Below are positions 1 to 8,127 of a stretch of 64,000 nt of DNA, piece after piece. The notes under the pieces are model-generated. The model was not told the origin of the DNA and did no database searches. It saw nothing but the letters and a program-made list of their open reading frames with translations. The stretch lies in the NCBI GenBank assembly GCA_959602645.1, contig CAUGTZ010000014.1, forward strand, positions 1-64,000. Reading direction: 5' to 3'. The translations under genes were made by a program, and so were the position numbers. Numbering within the stretch: the first letter of the stretch is position 1; each line of letters starts with the position of its first letter. The stretch comes from an uncultured Collinsella sp. Its GTDB lineage: Bacteria; Actinomycetota; Coriobacteriia; Coriobacteriales; Coriobacteriaceae.

Positions 1-77
1 GCGGCGTTACCTCAGCTGGATAGAGGGTCTGACTACGAATCAGAACGTCATAGGTTCGAATCCTATACGCCGCACCA
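1..77 (+). tRNA. tRNA-Arg (anticodon ACG)
   Basis: A complete cloverleaf can be folded. The acceptor GCGGCGT pairs with ACGCCGC, the anticodon stem is TCTGA/TCAGA around loop CTACGAA (anticodon ACG), and the T-arm contains GGTTCGAATCC. The CCA end is encoded in the DNA. The gene begins at the first base of the window, so its promoter is not visible. It reads CGN arginine codons after A34-to-inosine editing. Its 3' end is repeated twice more downstream. Confidence 0.95.
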
Positions 78-87
78 ATTGAACTTG

Positions 88-117
88 AAGCCTCCGGCAA
101 CGGGGGCTTTTCTTTTA
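88..117 (+). terminator. Terminator of tRNA-Arg, copy 1
   Basis: The stem AAGCCTCCG/CGGGGGCTT with loop GCAA is followed by a T-rich tail. It lies 10 bases after the tRNA CCA. Confidence 0.85.
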
Positions 118-131
118 TGGCAACACCGCAT

Positions 132-252
132 GGATTCGAACCTCGGTCGAGGCGCGGGCGTAAAGAAAACGCGGAGCGTTTTAGCCCGCGGGCGAGCGCG
201 CCGGCAGGCGGGCGAAGCCGGTGCGGATCCGCGAAGCGGATGCGCGGAATCC
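132..252 (+). ncRNA. Structured tRNA-tail spacer element, Arg copy 1
   Basis: GGATTC at 132-137 pairs with GAATCC at 247-252. Inside are three hairpins: one with CGCGGGC/GCCCGCG and inner AAAACGC/GCGTTTT, a short one with CGCC-GGCA-GGCG, and one with ATCCGC-GAA-GCGGAT. The same three hairpins, with compensatory changes, occur in the spacer after tRNA-Ser. Whether this acts as RNA or as DNA cruciform is not known; transcription past the upstream terminator would be needed for an RNA. Confidence 0.45.
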
Positions 253-276
253 TATACGCCGCACCAATTGAACTTG

Positions 277-306
277 AAGCCTCCGGCAACGGGGGCTTTT
301 CTTTTA
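277..306 (+). terminator. Terminator, repeat copy 2
   Basis: Exact copy of the tRNA-Arg terminator hairpin and T-tail in the second 189-bp unit. Confidence 0.8.
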
Positions 307-320
307 TGGCAACACCGCAT

Positions 321-441
321 GGATTCGAACCTCGGTCGAGGCGCGGGCGTAAAGAAAACGCGGAGCGTTTTAGCCCGCGGGCGAGCGCGCCGGCAGGCGG
401 GCGAAGCCGGTGCGGATCCGCGAAGCGGATGCGCGGAATCC
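321..441 (+). ncRNA. Structured tRNA-tail spacer element, Arg copy 2
   Basis: Identical to the element at 132-252, again framed by GGATTC and GAATCC. The second arm is part of the next tRNA-tail copy, so the outer stem is built from an inverted and a direct copy of the tRNA T-arm half. Confidence 0.45.
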
Positions 442-465
442 TATACGCCGCACCAATTGAGATTA

Positions 466-495
466 AAGCTCCCGGCAACGGGGGCTTTTCTTTTA
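466..495 (+). terminator. Terminator, repeat copy 3
   Basis: The hairpin AAGCTCCCG/CGGGGGCTT with loop GCAA and a T-tail. Two stem bases differ from copies 1 and 2 but pairing is kept. Beyond it the third spacer (about 510-598) is divergent, though it is still framed by GGATTC and GAATCC. Confidence 0.8.
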
Positions 496-641
496 CGTAA
501 GCACTGCATGGATTCGAACCTCGGTCGAGGCGCGAGCGTGAAGCGGACGATTTCTTATCGACTCGTGTAAGATTTCGAGTAAGCGCCTCGGTGAATCCGC
601 GGCGTGCTCTTTCTCCAAACGACCGATCAGGGTGATATTTC

Positions 642-3083
642 GTGGCAGAGCGTCCGAGATACAAGCTCAGGTTTCTCGATCCCAAAAAGCGCTTTCCGGC
701 AATGCCCGAGCAGCCTGCGGGACGCTCGTATGGCGTTGTCTGGAAAGTCTTTGGCGAGGACCCTAAAGAGTCATGCTATGTCGTCGAATTCGTCGGCAAA
801 AGCCACATATCGCTCTTGGGCTACGTGAGCGTTTCGGGCGAGGTATACAAGGTGGACCGTCCCGTTAGCGAGGTGCCATTGCCTGATGGGTCCGACATGC
901 AACTGGTCCTTGACGAGTCCAACCCCAGCATTGGCGAGATTACGGTGAGGGACAGCGACGGCACCATGCGTCCCCAAGCACGAGTCAACGGCTCTCCCGA
1001 AGGTACCATGCGCGAGCAATCCGATCATGAGACGTGGAATTCGACTCGCAGCCTTCGCTACGGCGAGTTTATGGCCTCGATGTTTTTACGCTACGTGATA
1101 TTTGCCGATTCCGAAAATGTTGCCGCAAATACGCCAGACGCTGACAGGCTCGACGAAGGAATGAAAAATGCCGTCGACAAAATAAAGCTTGTAAAACTCT
1201 CCGAGCCGGTTGAGGTGCTTCTGGGCTTTGACTCCACGCCGCTCCCCGATGCCATCGAGACGTTGCTTTATCGCATCGACCACACAGATAATCCGAGTGG
1301 TATCGAGCGCTATGCCGCGGCCTTGATGGGCGAGGTCAACCTGCCGCGCCTGCGCACCATCGCGGCAAAGACCGAAATGAGCCTAGCGCGCATCGACCGG
1401 TCAAAGCTGTTCTATCTCAATTTTGATCGCAGCTTGCTGGACCAGGACGAGATTGACATGCTGCTTGCCATCGAGTGCCGTCTCAACCGCCTCTCCGGCA
1501 TCCTTGAGCGCATCGGGGCCGGATTGGTCCCCGCGGCATCCTCGCCGAGCCTTGAGGGCTGCGCGCTCTTTGATGCGTGGCATATCGCCAAGACGACCAA
1601 CGATGTTCCCCGACTGCTCGATACGGCTTCAAGCGATAACCCGTGGGGCAAACCGGGTACGGTCGCGTGCCAGCCGGGCGGTGAGTGGGATGTGCGTACC
1701 CGCTTCGCGCGTATTGTCGAGGCACTTAACGTGGTCACACGGCTCGACTATACCTATCGGGCAAACGTTGCCGAGGGGATTATGCTCGTTCGGTTTGGGC
1801 ACTCTGTCGTGGATGCCATGCCGCAACGTGAATACGACGCTCAAGATGACGCCTGGCGCGAGCTGGACGAGGACACGCGCGCGATCTGGGCCGCGGAGCA
1901 CGATGCGCGCGTGGCGCTCACGCTTGCGGCAGCGTGTTTTGCCGCGGGCACCTGCATCACGCGCTGCTATGTGCAGATTGCTGCTCCCGACAGTGAGCAG
2001 GGCGAGCGCGTTGTCGCAACATATTCCTTTGGGCGTGCGGCCTATCTGGCCAATTGCGTGCCTGTCGCCAAGGATCTCGAGAGCATGGATATGGACGATA
2101 TGCCGTGCAAGCGCATGCTTGAGGCATATGAGTCAGACGCGCCGGATGCGATCGAGCCCGCTGAGGTTCACGCTCGCCCGCGTGACGACCACCGTTCGCT
2201 GCCGCCGGCGTTGCGTGACTTGCTGCTTGCCGATACGGCTGATGAGCTTGAGGTCATGGAGAAGGACGATGACCCGTATGTGGCGCGCGTCATTGAGTTG
2301 CGCGAGCAGGCAAAAGTTGACCGTGCACGTGCGTTTGAGGGCTTTTCCCGTCTTGTCGAGGAGTTGGAGGCCAAGTGTGCCGTCGCGGAGCTTTTGGCGA
2401 CGGGTCCGGTCCAGGCGCAGTTTTGCGACAACCAGCTGGTACGTATGGTGCTGCCGGTAATGGAGGAAGACCGCTCCGTTCGTATTTTGCGAGCTCCAGA
2501 TGCGCTGTACTTTGCCCAGCACGAGATCTGCAGCTTTTACGCCGAACAGGAGGATTTTGAACGGGCATTGCCCGAGGTGCGTCATCTTTACGATCTGGCT
2601 CGCTCGTCCATGCAATCGCACTTTGCGCTCATCAACGTGCTGGCTCGCCTGGAGCGCTTTGACGAGATTATCGAGGTGGCGCGCCACGGCTTGCGCATTG
2701 CCAGCGACCGCCCCTCAATCGGTTACCTGTTCTATCGCCTAGCGTTTGCCTATTGGAACTGCGACCAGCTCGAGCTCGCGTTGGCGTGCTACCGCCTCGT
2801 GCCGCGCGGCGAGGAGTCGGGTAGCAGCGCGCTGGAGGAAATGCAGGGCCTTATGAACGAGATGGGTGTCAGTGAGCCGCCGACGTTCGAGGAAGCGGTT
2901 GAGACCATCCGTAAGGCCGGGCTCGAGCTACCGCCGGTGCCCGCCGTGACCAACCAGCTGGCGGATGCTGCCGTGCAGTTGGTCGACAACGGCTTCTTTT
3001 TCCTGGCGCGTGGCTGCATCTTCCAAATGTGGCGCACCATGGGCAACGATGAGCTCGGCTCCCTCAACCGCTCGCTGGGGTAG
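642..3083 (+). CDS. Hypothetical protein with C-terminal TPR-like helices
   Basis: An 813-residue soluble protein that I do not recognise. It starts at a GTG preceded by a weak GGGTGA-type ribosome site. There is no signal peptide or membrane segment. Residues 1-100 look like a small beta-rich domain containing LRFLDPKKRF. Residues about 620-735 form helical pairs with the A/L/Y spacing of tetratricopeptide repeats, for example around AFAYWNCDQLELALACYRLV. The middle is acidic and lacks recognisable catalytic motifs. It stands alone between the two tRNA loci. TPR-like ends usually mediate protein contacts, so a scaffold or regulatory role is possible but not shown. Codon use and GC match its neighbours. 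Confidence 0.8.
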   Translation: MAERPRYKLRFLDPKKRFPAMPEQPAGRSYGVVWKVFGEDPKESCYVVEFVGKSHISLLGYVSVSGEVYKVDRPVSEVPLPDGSDMQLVLDESNPSIGEITVRDSDGTMRPQARVNGSPEGTMREQSDHETWNSTRSLRYGEFMASMFLRYVIFADSENVAANTPDADRLDEGMKNAVDKIKLVKLSEPVEVLLGFDSTPLPDAIETLLYRIDHTDNPSGIERYAAALMGEVNLPRLRTIAAKTEMSLARIDRSKLFYLNFDRSLLDQDEIDMLLAIECRLNRLSGILERIGAGLVPAASSPSLEGCALFDAWHIAKTTNDVPRLLDTASSDNPWGKPGTVACQPGGEWDVRTRFARIVEALNVVTRLDYTYRANVAEGIMLVRFGHSVVDAMPQREYDAQDDAWRELDEDTRAIWAAEHDARVALTLAAACFAAGTCITRCYVQIAAPDSEQGERVVATYSFGRAAYLANCVPVAKDLESMDMDDMPCKRMLEAYESDAPDAIEPAEVHARPRDDHRSLPPALRDLLLADTADELEVMEKDDDPYVARVIELREQAKVDRARAFEGFSRLVEELEAKCAVAELLATGPVQAQFCDNQLVRMVLPVMEEDRSVRILRAPDALYFAQHEICSFYAEQEDFERALPEVRHLYDLARSSMQSHFALINVLARLERFDEIIEVARHGLRIASDRPSIGYLFYRLAFAYWNCDQLELALACYRLVPRGEESGSSALEEMQGLMNEMGVSEPPTFEEAVETIRKAGLELPPVPAVTNQLADAAVQLVDNGFFFLARGCIFQMWRTMGNDELGSLNRSLG

Positions 3084-3158
3084 GCGAAGCTTTCAAGAAG
3101 GAAAGGCTGCTAGGCAATTAGAAAATTTCCTCTTGCTCATCCTTGGCTGTTTGGTTAC

Positions 3159-3164
3159 TATAGA
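3159..3164 (+). promoter_or_regulatory. Candidate -10 box of the tRNA-Ser gene
   Basis: TATAGA ends 11 bases before the tRNA-Ser 5' end, the spacing expected of a -10 box. The best -35 candidate (TTGCTC at 3133) is spaced too far for a standard promoter, so this is tentative. Confidence 0.35.
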
Positions 3165-3175
3165 ACGGCTGTTAC

Positions 3176-3266
3176 GGAGAGCTGACCGAGAGGCCGAAGG
3201 TGCTCGCCTGCTAAGCGAGTATGCCCCAAAAGGGCATCTGGGGTTCGAATCCCCAGCTCTCCGCCA
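3176..3266 (+). tRNA. tRNA-Ser (anticodon GCT)
   Basis: Acceptor GGAGAGC pairs with GCTCTCC. The anticodon loop CTGCTAA gives anticodon GCT (AGC/AGU codons). A long variable arm containing GCCCCAAAAGGGC marks a class II serine tRNA. The T-arm is GGGGTTCGAATCCCC and CCA is encoded. Confidence 0.95.
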
Positions 3267-3280
3267 GTACGAATTTGAAG

Positions 3281-3306
3281 AAGGGTCCCATTTGGGGCCC
3301 TTTTTT
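3281..3306 (+). terminator. tRNA-Ser terminator, copy 1
   Basis: The stem GGGTCCC/GGGGCCC around ATTT is followed by six T residues. Confidence 0.85.
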
Positions 3307-3321
3307 GTGCGGAGAAAGGAG

Positions 3322-3447
3322 GCTGGGGGTTCGAACCCGAGAGGGCACGGGCGTTAAGCAAACGCGAAAGCGTTTGTAGCCCGTGGGCGAAAAGCCGCCA
3401 GGTTTTGAAGCCGGAGGGCATGCGCAGCATGCCCGGACATCCCCAGC
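3322..3447 (+). ncRNA. Structured tRNA-tail spacer element, Ser
   Basis: The outer stem GCTGGGG (3322-3328) pairs with CCCCAGC (3441-3447). Inside are CACGGGC/GCCCGTG with inner CAAACGC/GCGTTTG, a hairpin with CC-GCCA-GG, and a perfect GGGCATGC-GCA-GCATGCCC hairpin. Each corresponds to a hairpin of the Arg element, with several paired bases changed on both sides. This supports a selected fold. Confidence 0.45.
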
Positions 3448-3470
3448 TCTCCGCCAGTACGAATTTGAAG

Positions 3471-3495
3471 AAGGGTCCCATTTGGGGCCCTTTTT
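3471..3495 (+). terminator. tRNA-Ser terminator, copy 2
   Basis: Copy of the 3281 hairpin with five T residues, in the second tail unit. Confidence 0.8.
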
Positions 3496-3529
3496 ATTAT
3501 CAAGAATGGCGGCTGGGGATTCGAACCTC

Positions 3530-3560
3530 AAAAAAGGAGGCATCCTTTCGGACGCCTCCC
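3530..3560 (-). terminator. Terminator of the D,D-carboxypeptidase gene
   Basis: Read on minus, GGAGGCGTCC-GAAA-GGATGCCTCC is followed by six T residues. It lies 27 bases beyond the stop codon at 3587. Confidence 0.8.
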
Positions 3561-3586
3561 TTCAGTGGGCTTATTATTCTTGCGCA

Positions 3587-4927
3587 CTACACCTCGGGCG
3601 CCTTGGCGACGGTCTCGCTTTCTGCCGTGAGCGGGCGGTTGTCGATGCGGCGGCCCAAGCGATCGAGCTTCACGAGTAGCCACTCAATGGGATTCGGCCC
3701 TGCGCCTTCCTCGTCGGCAACCAGGTCCATGACGGCGATCTTGGTGCCATCCTGCTTGAGCGTAACGCTGCCCACCTTGTCGCCCACATGCACCGTGCCC
3801 GAAAGATCGTCGTAGCTAACCTTTTCGGTCACCTCGCCGGCAAGGGAAAACACGGTCGCTTGCGCCGTAGGATCGGCGAGCGTGGCGTCGATCGTCTTAT
3901 CCGTCCAGTCGGCTTGGCCAATGCGCGCCATAAGCGGGTTGCCGTTGGCGGTCTTTTCCTGCGTGTTGGCGATTGCGACCGTCACCTTGTGACCGTAGTA
4001 CCAATTGGCAAGGGTTGCGGTATCGGTAAAGCGCTGGTCGGTGGTGGTGGAGTTCAAAACGACGGTGTAGATCTCGTCGCCATCGCGGTTGTAGGCACCC
4101 GTAAAGCAATAGCCTGCATCATCGGTGGTGCCGGTCTTGCCACCGATGTTGCCATCTTGGCCTAGCAAATAGTTATGCGTGTCCATGGAATGCGAATGGT
4201 CGGTGCCGTCGGCGCCCGTGACCTCGATCCAGGAATCTTCGCTCGCTACGACCTCGCGGATCGTGTCGTTTTTCATGGCCTCCTGCATCATCAGCGCTAC
4301 GTCGTGTGCGGTTGAGTGCATATCGCCAGCCCACTCATCAAAGTCCAGACCATGCGGGTTTTCAAAAAGCGTGCCGGTGCAACCGAGCTTCTTAGCGCGC
4401 TCGTTCATGGCTTTCACAAATGTTGCCTCGGCGTCTTTGGTCTTAGGGTCGATCTTCTTGCCCACATATTCGGCGAGCACGATGGCGGCGTCGTTGCCCG
4501 AGGGAATCATCAGGCCGCGCAGTGCCTGCTTCACGGTGAGCTCGTCGCCTTCGAGTAGGCCGGCTGTTGAATTGCCCACGGTGGCTGCGGCGTTGCTCAC
4601 CGTGACCTTCTCGTCCATCTTGCAATTCTCGACGGTTAGGATTGCGGTCATGACCTTGGTGATCGAGGCAATCTTGACCTGCTCATCGGCGCCGCGGGCA
4701 TAGTAGACGGTGCCGTCTTTGCCCATGACGAGGGCATTGGTCGCATCGATATCGGGCAGGTTTTCGGCCGTGATGCCGCGCGCATCGGCGGTTTTGCCGC
4801 AAACATTGTCGGTCGTGAGTACTTGGGCGCCGGCGACGGTGGGCACGCCAGCGGCAAGGGCGATAGCGCAGACAAAGCCGGCGGCAAGCTGGGCTGAGCG
4901 CTTTGCAAAAGAGGTGAGGGACTTCAC
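3587..4927 (-). CDS. D-alanyl-D-alanine carboxypeptidase, peptidase S11
   Basis: A penicillin-binding-protein-5-like enzyme that trims the terminal D-Ala from peptidoglycan stem peptides outside the cell. Counting from the chosen start, the catalytic SxxK is SITK at residues 88-91, the SxN motif is SGN at about 143-145, and KTG (GGKTGTT) lies near 255. A beta-rich C-terminal domain follows. The frame is open further upstream, but GTG 4927 is preferred: it gives a textbook signal peptide (basic FAKR, hydrophobic AAGFVCAIALAAG, then AGA), and a TATACT -10-like box lies upstream at 4967-4972. It is divergent from the VanRS-like pair at 5125. The C-terminal membrane anchor helix is not obvious. 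Confidence 0.92.
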   Translation of the reverse strand: MKSLTSFAKRSAQLAAGFVCAIALAAGVPTVAGAQVLTTDNVCGKTADARGITAENLPDIDATNALVMGKDGTVYYARGADEQVKIASITKVMTAILTVENCKMDEKVTVSNAAATVGNSTAGLLEGDELTVKQALRGLMIPSGNDAAIVLAEYVGKKIDPKTKDAEATFVKAMNERAKKLGCTGTLFENPHGLDFDEWAGDMHSTAHDVALMMQEAMKNDTIREVVASEDSWIEVTGADGTDHSHSMDTHNYLLGQDGNIGGKTGTTDDAGYCFTGAYNRDGDEIYTVVLNSTTTDQRFTDTATLANWYYGHKVTVAIANTQEKTANGNPLMARIGQADWTDKTIDATLADPTAQATVFSLAGEVTEKVSYDDLSGTVHVGDKVGSVTLKQDGTKIAVMDLVADEEGAGPNPIEWLLVKLDRLGRRIDNRPLTAESETVAKAPEV

Positions 4928-5124
4928 GGATTTCGCTTTCGACGGGATGGTCTCTTCTGGAACTAGAGTATATCGTTTGCCGGCGTCGGCGATCATCGCG
5001 TGCGTGCGTGGCCCACATCCGCGCCCGAACGGGCACAAGGGTGCTTAAGGCCGACTTAATCACCCACGCTTGTTGTGTGTGGCGTGCGTCGCCTCGGGCA
5101 TAATGGAGCGCGAGAGGAGCACGC

Positions 5125-5820
5125 ATGAACGAGCGCATTTTGGTAGTTGATGACGAGAAGGCCATCGCCGACTTGGTTGGTATCTACCTTACAAAAGAGG
5201 GCTTTGATGTCCAGATTGCCTATAGCGGGGCCGATGCTGCCAAGGAAATCCTGGAGCAGGAGTTCGATCTGGCACTGTTGGATGTCATGCTGCCCGATAT
5301 CGATGGCTTTGAGCTACTGCGTACGATCCGTTCCAGCCATACCTATCCCGTGATCATGCTGACGGCGCGCGATGCCCAGCAAGACAAGATCGAGGGCCTT
5401 TCGCTTGGCGCGGACGATTACGTGGTTAAGCCGTTCCGTCCGCTGGAGCTCATCGCGCGTGTGCGCGCTCAGCTTCGCCGCTACACCAGCTACGGTAGCC
5501 GCTCGCAGGCGGCCGAGTCGCCGACCATCCAGCTCGACGGCCTGGAGATCAACCGCGATGCTCGTTCCGTAACGGTAGACGGTGCACCGGTGCGCCTCAC
5601 GCCCATCGAGTATTCCATCTTGCTGTATCTGGTTGAGCATCGCGGCAGCGTGGTAGCCGTGGAGGATCTGTTCCGCGCGGTGTGGAACGAGGATTTTATG
5701 CCCGGCTCCAACAATACGGTGATGGTGCACATTCGCCACCTGCGCGAAAAGATTGGCGACGACGCTCAAAAGCCGCGCTTTATCAAAAACGTCTGGGGCG
5801 TCGGCTACATAATCGAATAG
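5125..5820 (+). CDS. OmpR-family response regulator (VanR-like)
   Basis: A 231-residue cytoplasmic DNA-binding regulator. The receiver domain has the acidic pair D9/D10, the phosphoacceptor D53 in LALLDVMLPD, and the conserved lysine in VVKPF. A winged-helix output domain covers residues about 130-231 (RLTPIEYSILLYL, VWGVGYII). A GAGAGGAGC ribosome site precedes the ATG. The sensor kinase gene follows after 25 bases. The gene is divergent from the D,D-carboxypeptidase, which makes a cell-wall target plausible. The target genes are not shown by the sequence. Confidence 0.93.
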   Translation: MNERILVVDDEKAIADLVGIYLTKEGFDVQIAYSGADAAKEILEQEFDLALLDVMLPDIDGFELLRTIRSSHTYPVIMLTARDAQQDKIEGLSLGADDYVVKPFRPLELIARVRAQLRRYTSYGSRSQAAESPTIQLDGLEINRDARSVTVDGAPVRLTPIEYSILLYLVEHRGSVVAVEDLFRAVWNEDFMPGSNNTVMVHIRHLREKIGDDAQKPRFIKNVWGVGYIIE

Positions 5821-5845
5821 CGCCTTTGATGGTGGGGAAGTGGAT

Positions 5846-7084
5846 ATGACAAAAGACGATAGGCAGGCATTCGAGGTGCCCGATCGACTCTTTGAATACG
5901 TACGGGCAGTCGTCGACAACCGCGCGCTTGCGACGGTGCTGCTCTTTTTGCTGAGCCTGCTGCTGATTGGCATCGACAACATCGCCGGAATCTTAGCGGT
6001 GCTGCTTGTCGGCTTTTTGCTGATCGATCGATTCGAAATCGTGCGCCGTTGCGTGGTGATTGGCGGTGCCGCGTGGGCCATGACGTTGGCGATTGGCGCC
6101 ATGGCGCTCGGCGGCATCGAAGGGCCGGTGCTGTTCGATGCCGGCTTTGTATTCAACATGCTTGGCTTTGTGCTGGCGCTTGCCGTGTGCGTGCTGTTCT
6201 TTTGCGGCCGTGCTCTGTACTACCAGGGCTACGAGCGGGGCGAGCAGCATGCCGATTGTGTGCTGGCCGCTCGTATTCAAGATCGCCTGATCGTTCACCC
6301 CAACACCTGGGACAACATTGACGGCGACTTCTTGGAGGTCGAGGGCGCCCTTAACCGCGTGCGTGACCGTGAGCGCAAGGTGCGGCAATCTCTGCGTGAC
6401 GAGTCGCATCGCAAGGACGATCTGGTCACGTACTTGGCACATGACCTACGCACCCCGCTTGCCAGTGTGGTGGGCTATCTTTCGCTGCTGCAAGAGGCTC
6501 CTGAGCTGCCGGTTGAGCAACGTGCGCACTTTACGGGCGTGGCGCTCGACAAGGCGCACCGGCTCGATGCGCTCATCGAAGAGTTCTTCGATATCACGCG
6601 CTTTGACTTCCACGATATCGTGCTCACGCGCGGCTATGTTGATCTGGGGTTGCTGCTGGCTCAGGTAGCTGACGAGTTCTACCCCATCCTCAACGAGCAG
6701 CATAAGGAAGCCCAAGTTGATATTCGCGAGGACCTGACGGTGCTCGTGGATGGCGACAAGATGGCTCGCGTGTTCAACAACATCATGAAAAACGCCGTCG
6801 CCTATAGCTATGAGGGCTCGACTATCACGATTGAGGCCAGACGCCGGGACGACGGCGGCGTGCGCGTGCGCTTTATCAATCAGGGCGATCCTATCCCTGC
6901 GGCTAAGCTCAAGGTGATCTTTGAGAAGTTCTATCGCCTGGATGCGGCGCGTGCGACCAATCGCGGTGGTGCCGGTTTGGGCCTTGCTATTGCCAAGGAG
7001 ATCATCGCGGCACACGGCGGTACCGTTGCATGCGAATCGACGCCCGAACACACGATATTCACCATCGAGCTGCCCGCCGCATAG
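5846..7084 (+). CDS. Sensor histidine kinase (VanS-like)
   Basis: A 412-residue membrane kinase, partner of the regulator at 5125. The N-terminal third carries about four membrane segments (TVLLFLLSLLLIGI, GILAVLLVGFLLI, AWAMTLAIGAMAL, LGFVLALAVCVLFF) with little extracytoplasmic sequence. It may therefore sense within the membrane. The H-box is AHDLRTPLASVVGYL; N-box NNIMKNAVAY and G-box GGAGLGLAIAKEI follow. ATG 5846 is chosen over GTG 5840 because the GGGG ribosome site at 5834-5837 is correctly spaced only for the ATG. Confidence 0.92.
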   Translation: MTKDDRQAFEVPDRLFEYVRAVVDNRALATVLLFLLSLLLIGIDNIAGILAVLLVGFLLIDRFEIVRRCVVIGGAAWAMTLAIGAMALGGIEGPVLFDAGFVFNMLGFVLALAVCVLFFCGRALYYQGYERGEQHADCVLAARIQDRLIVHPNTWDNIDGDFLEVEGALNRVRDRERKVRQSLRDESHRKDDLVTYLAHDLRTPLASVVGYLSLLQEAPELPVEQRAHFTGVALDKAHRLDALIEEFFDITRFDFHDIVLTRGYVDLGLLLAQVADEFYPILNEQHKEAQVDIREDLTVLVDGDKMARVFNNIMKNAVAYSYEGSTITIEARRRDDGGVRVRFINQGDPIPAAKLKVIFEKFYRLDAARATNRGGAGLGLAIAKEIIAAHGGTVACESTPEHTIFTIELPAA

Positions 7085-7094
7085 CTAGCGTGCC

Positions 7095-7134
7095 CTTACA
7101 AACACTTGACAATGTGCTCACGTGCGTATGAGCC
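7095..7134 (+). promoter_or_regulatory. Candidate promoter/Pho-box upstream of pstB
   Basis: CTTACA and CTTGACA repeat with a 10-base offset (7095 and 7105), like the direct TTxACA repeats bound by PhoB/PhoP regulators. TTGACA at 7106-7111 could equally be a -35 box. The matching -10 (TATGAG, spacer 15) is weak. Confidence 0.3.
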
Positions 7135-7187
7135 GCGATTCCTACTATCGATACTGCTGAATTGATATCGATATGGAGGTGTGCGGT

Positions 7188-8063
<876 letters not shown>

Positions 8064-8071
8064 CGCTGTCT

Positions 8072-8088
8072 TTTACAGGTGCTTTTAG
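8072..8088 (+). promoter_or_regulatory. Candidate direct-repeat operator upstream of the PhoB-like gene
   Basis: TTTACA and TTTTAG are spaced 11 bases apart (8072 and 8083), one helical turn. This layout suits an OmpR/PhoB dimer site and suggests autoregulation. The match is short. Confidence 0.25.
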
Positions 8089-8127
8089 GGTTAAGATGCG
8101 GTCATATCGGCCGCAAAGGGGTTCAAC

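Larger units (their letters stand above)
58..548 (+). repeat. Tandem 189-bp repeats carrying the tRNA-Arg 3' end
   Basis: The block 58-246 is repeated without visible change at 247-435, and a diverging third copy runs from 436 to about 548. Each copy starts with the 3' half of the T-arm, the acceptor strand and CCA of tRNA-Arg. A rho-independent terminator follows, then a GC-rich spacer. The unit length is a multiple of three, so one arginine-rich frame stays open through the copies. The arrangement resembles the tandem repeats with tRNA 3' ends known downstream of E. coli tyrT. Confidence 0.93.
3249..3530 (+). repeat. Repeated tRNA-Ser 3' end plus terminator (190-bp spacing)
   Basis: The segment 3249-3305 (T-arm half, acceptor, CCA and terminator) is repeated at 3439-3495. 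A remnant at about 3511-3530 again begins with an inverted T-arm half (GGCTGGGGATTCGAACC). The organisation parallels the tRNA-Arg repeats, but the sequence is that of the serine tRNA. Confidence 0.92.

Noticed and set aside
1..600. CRISPR array at the 189-bp repeats
   Set aside because: Units are long, adjacent and nearly identical, without variable spacers, and no cas genes are present.
5125..7084. Vancomycin-resistance operon
   Set aside because: No vanH, D-Ala-D-Lac/Ser ligase or vanX is present; only the regulator pair and a common carboxypeptidase.
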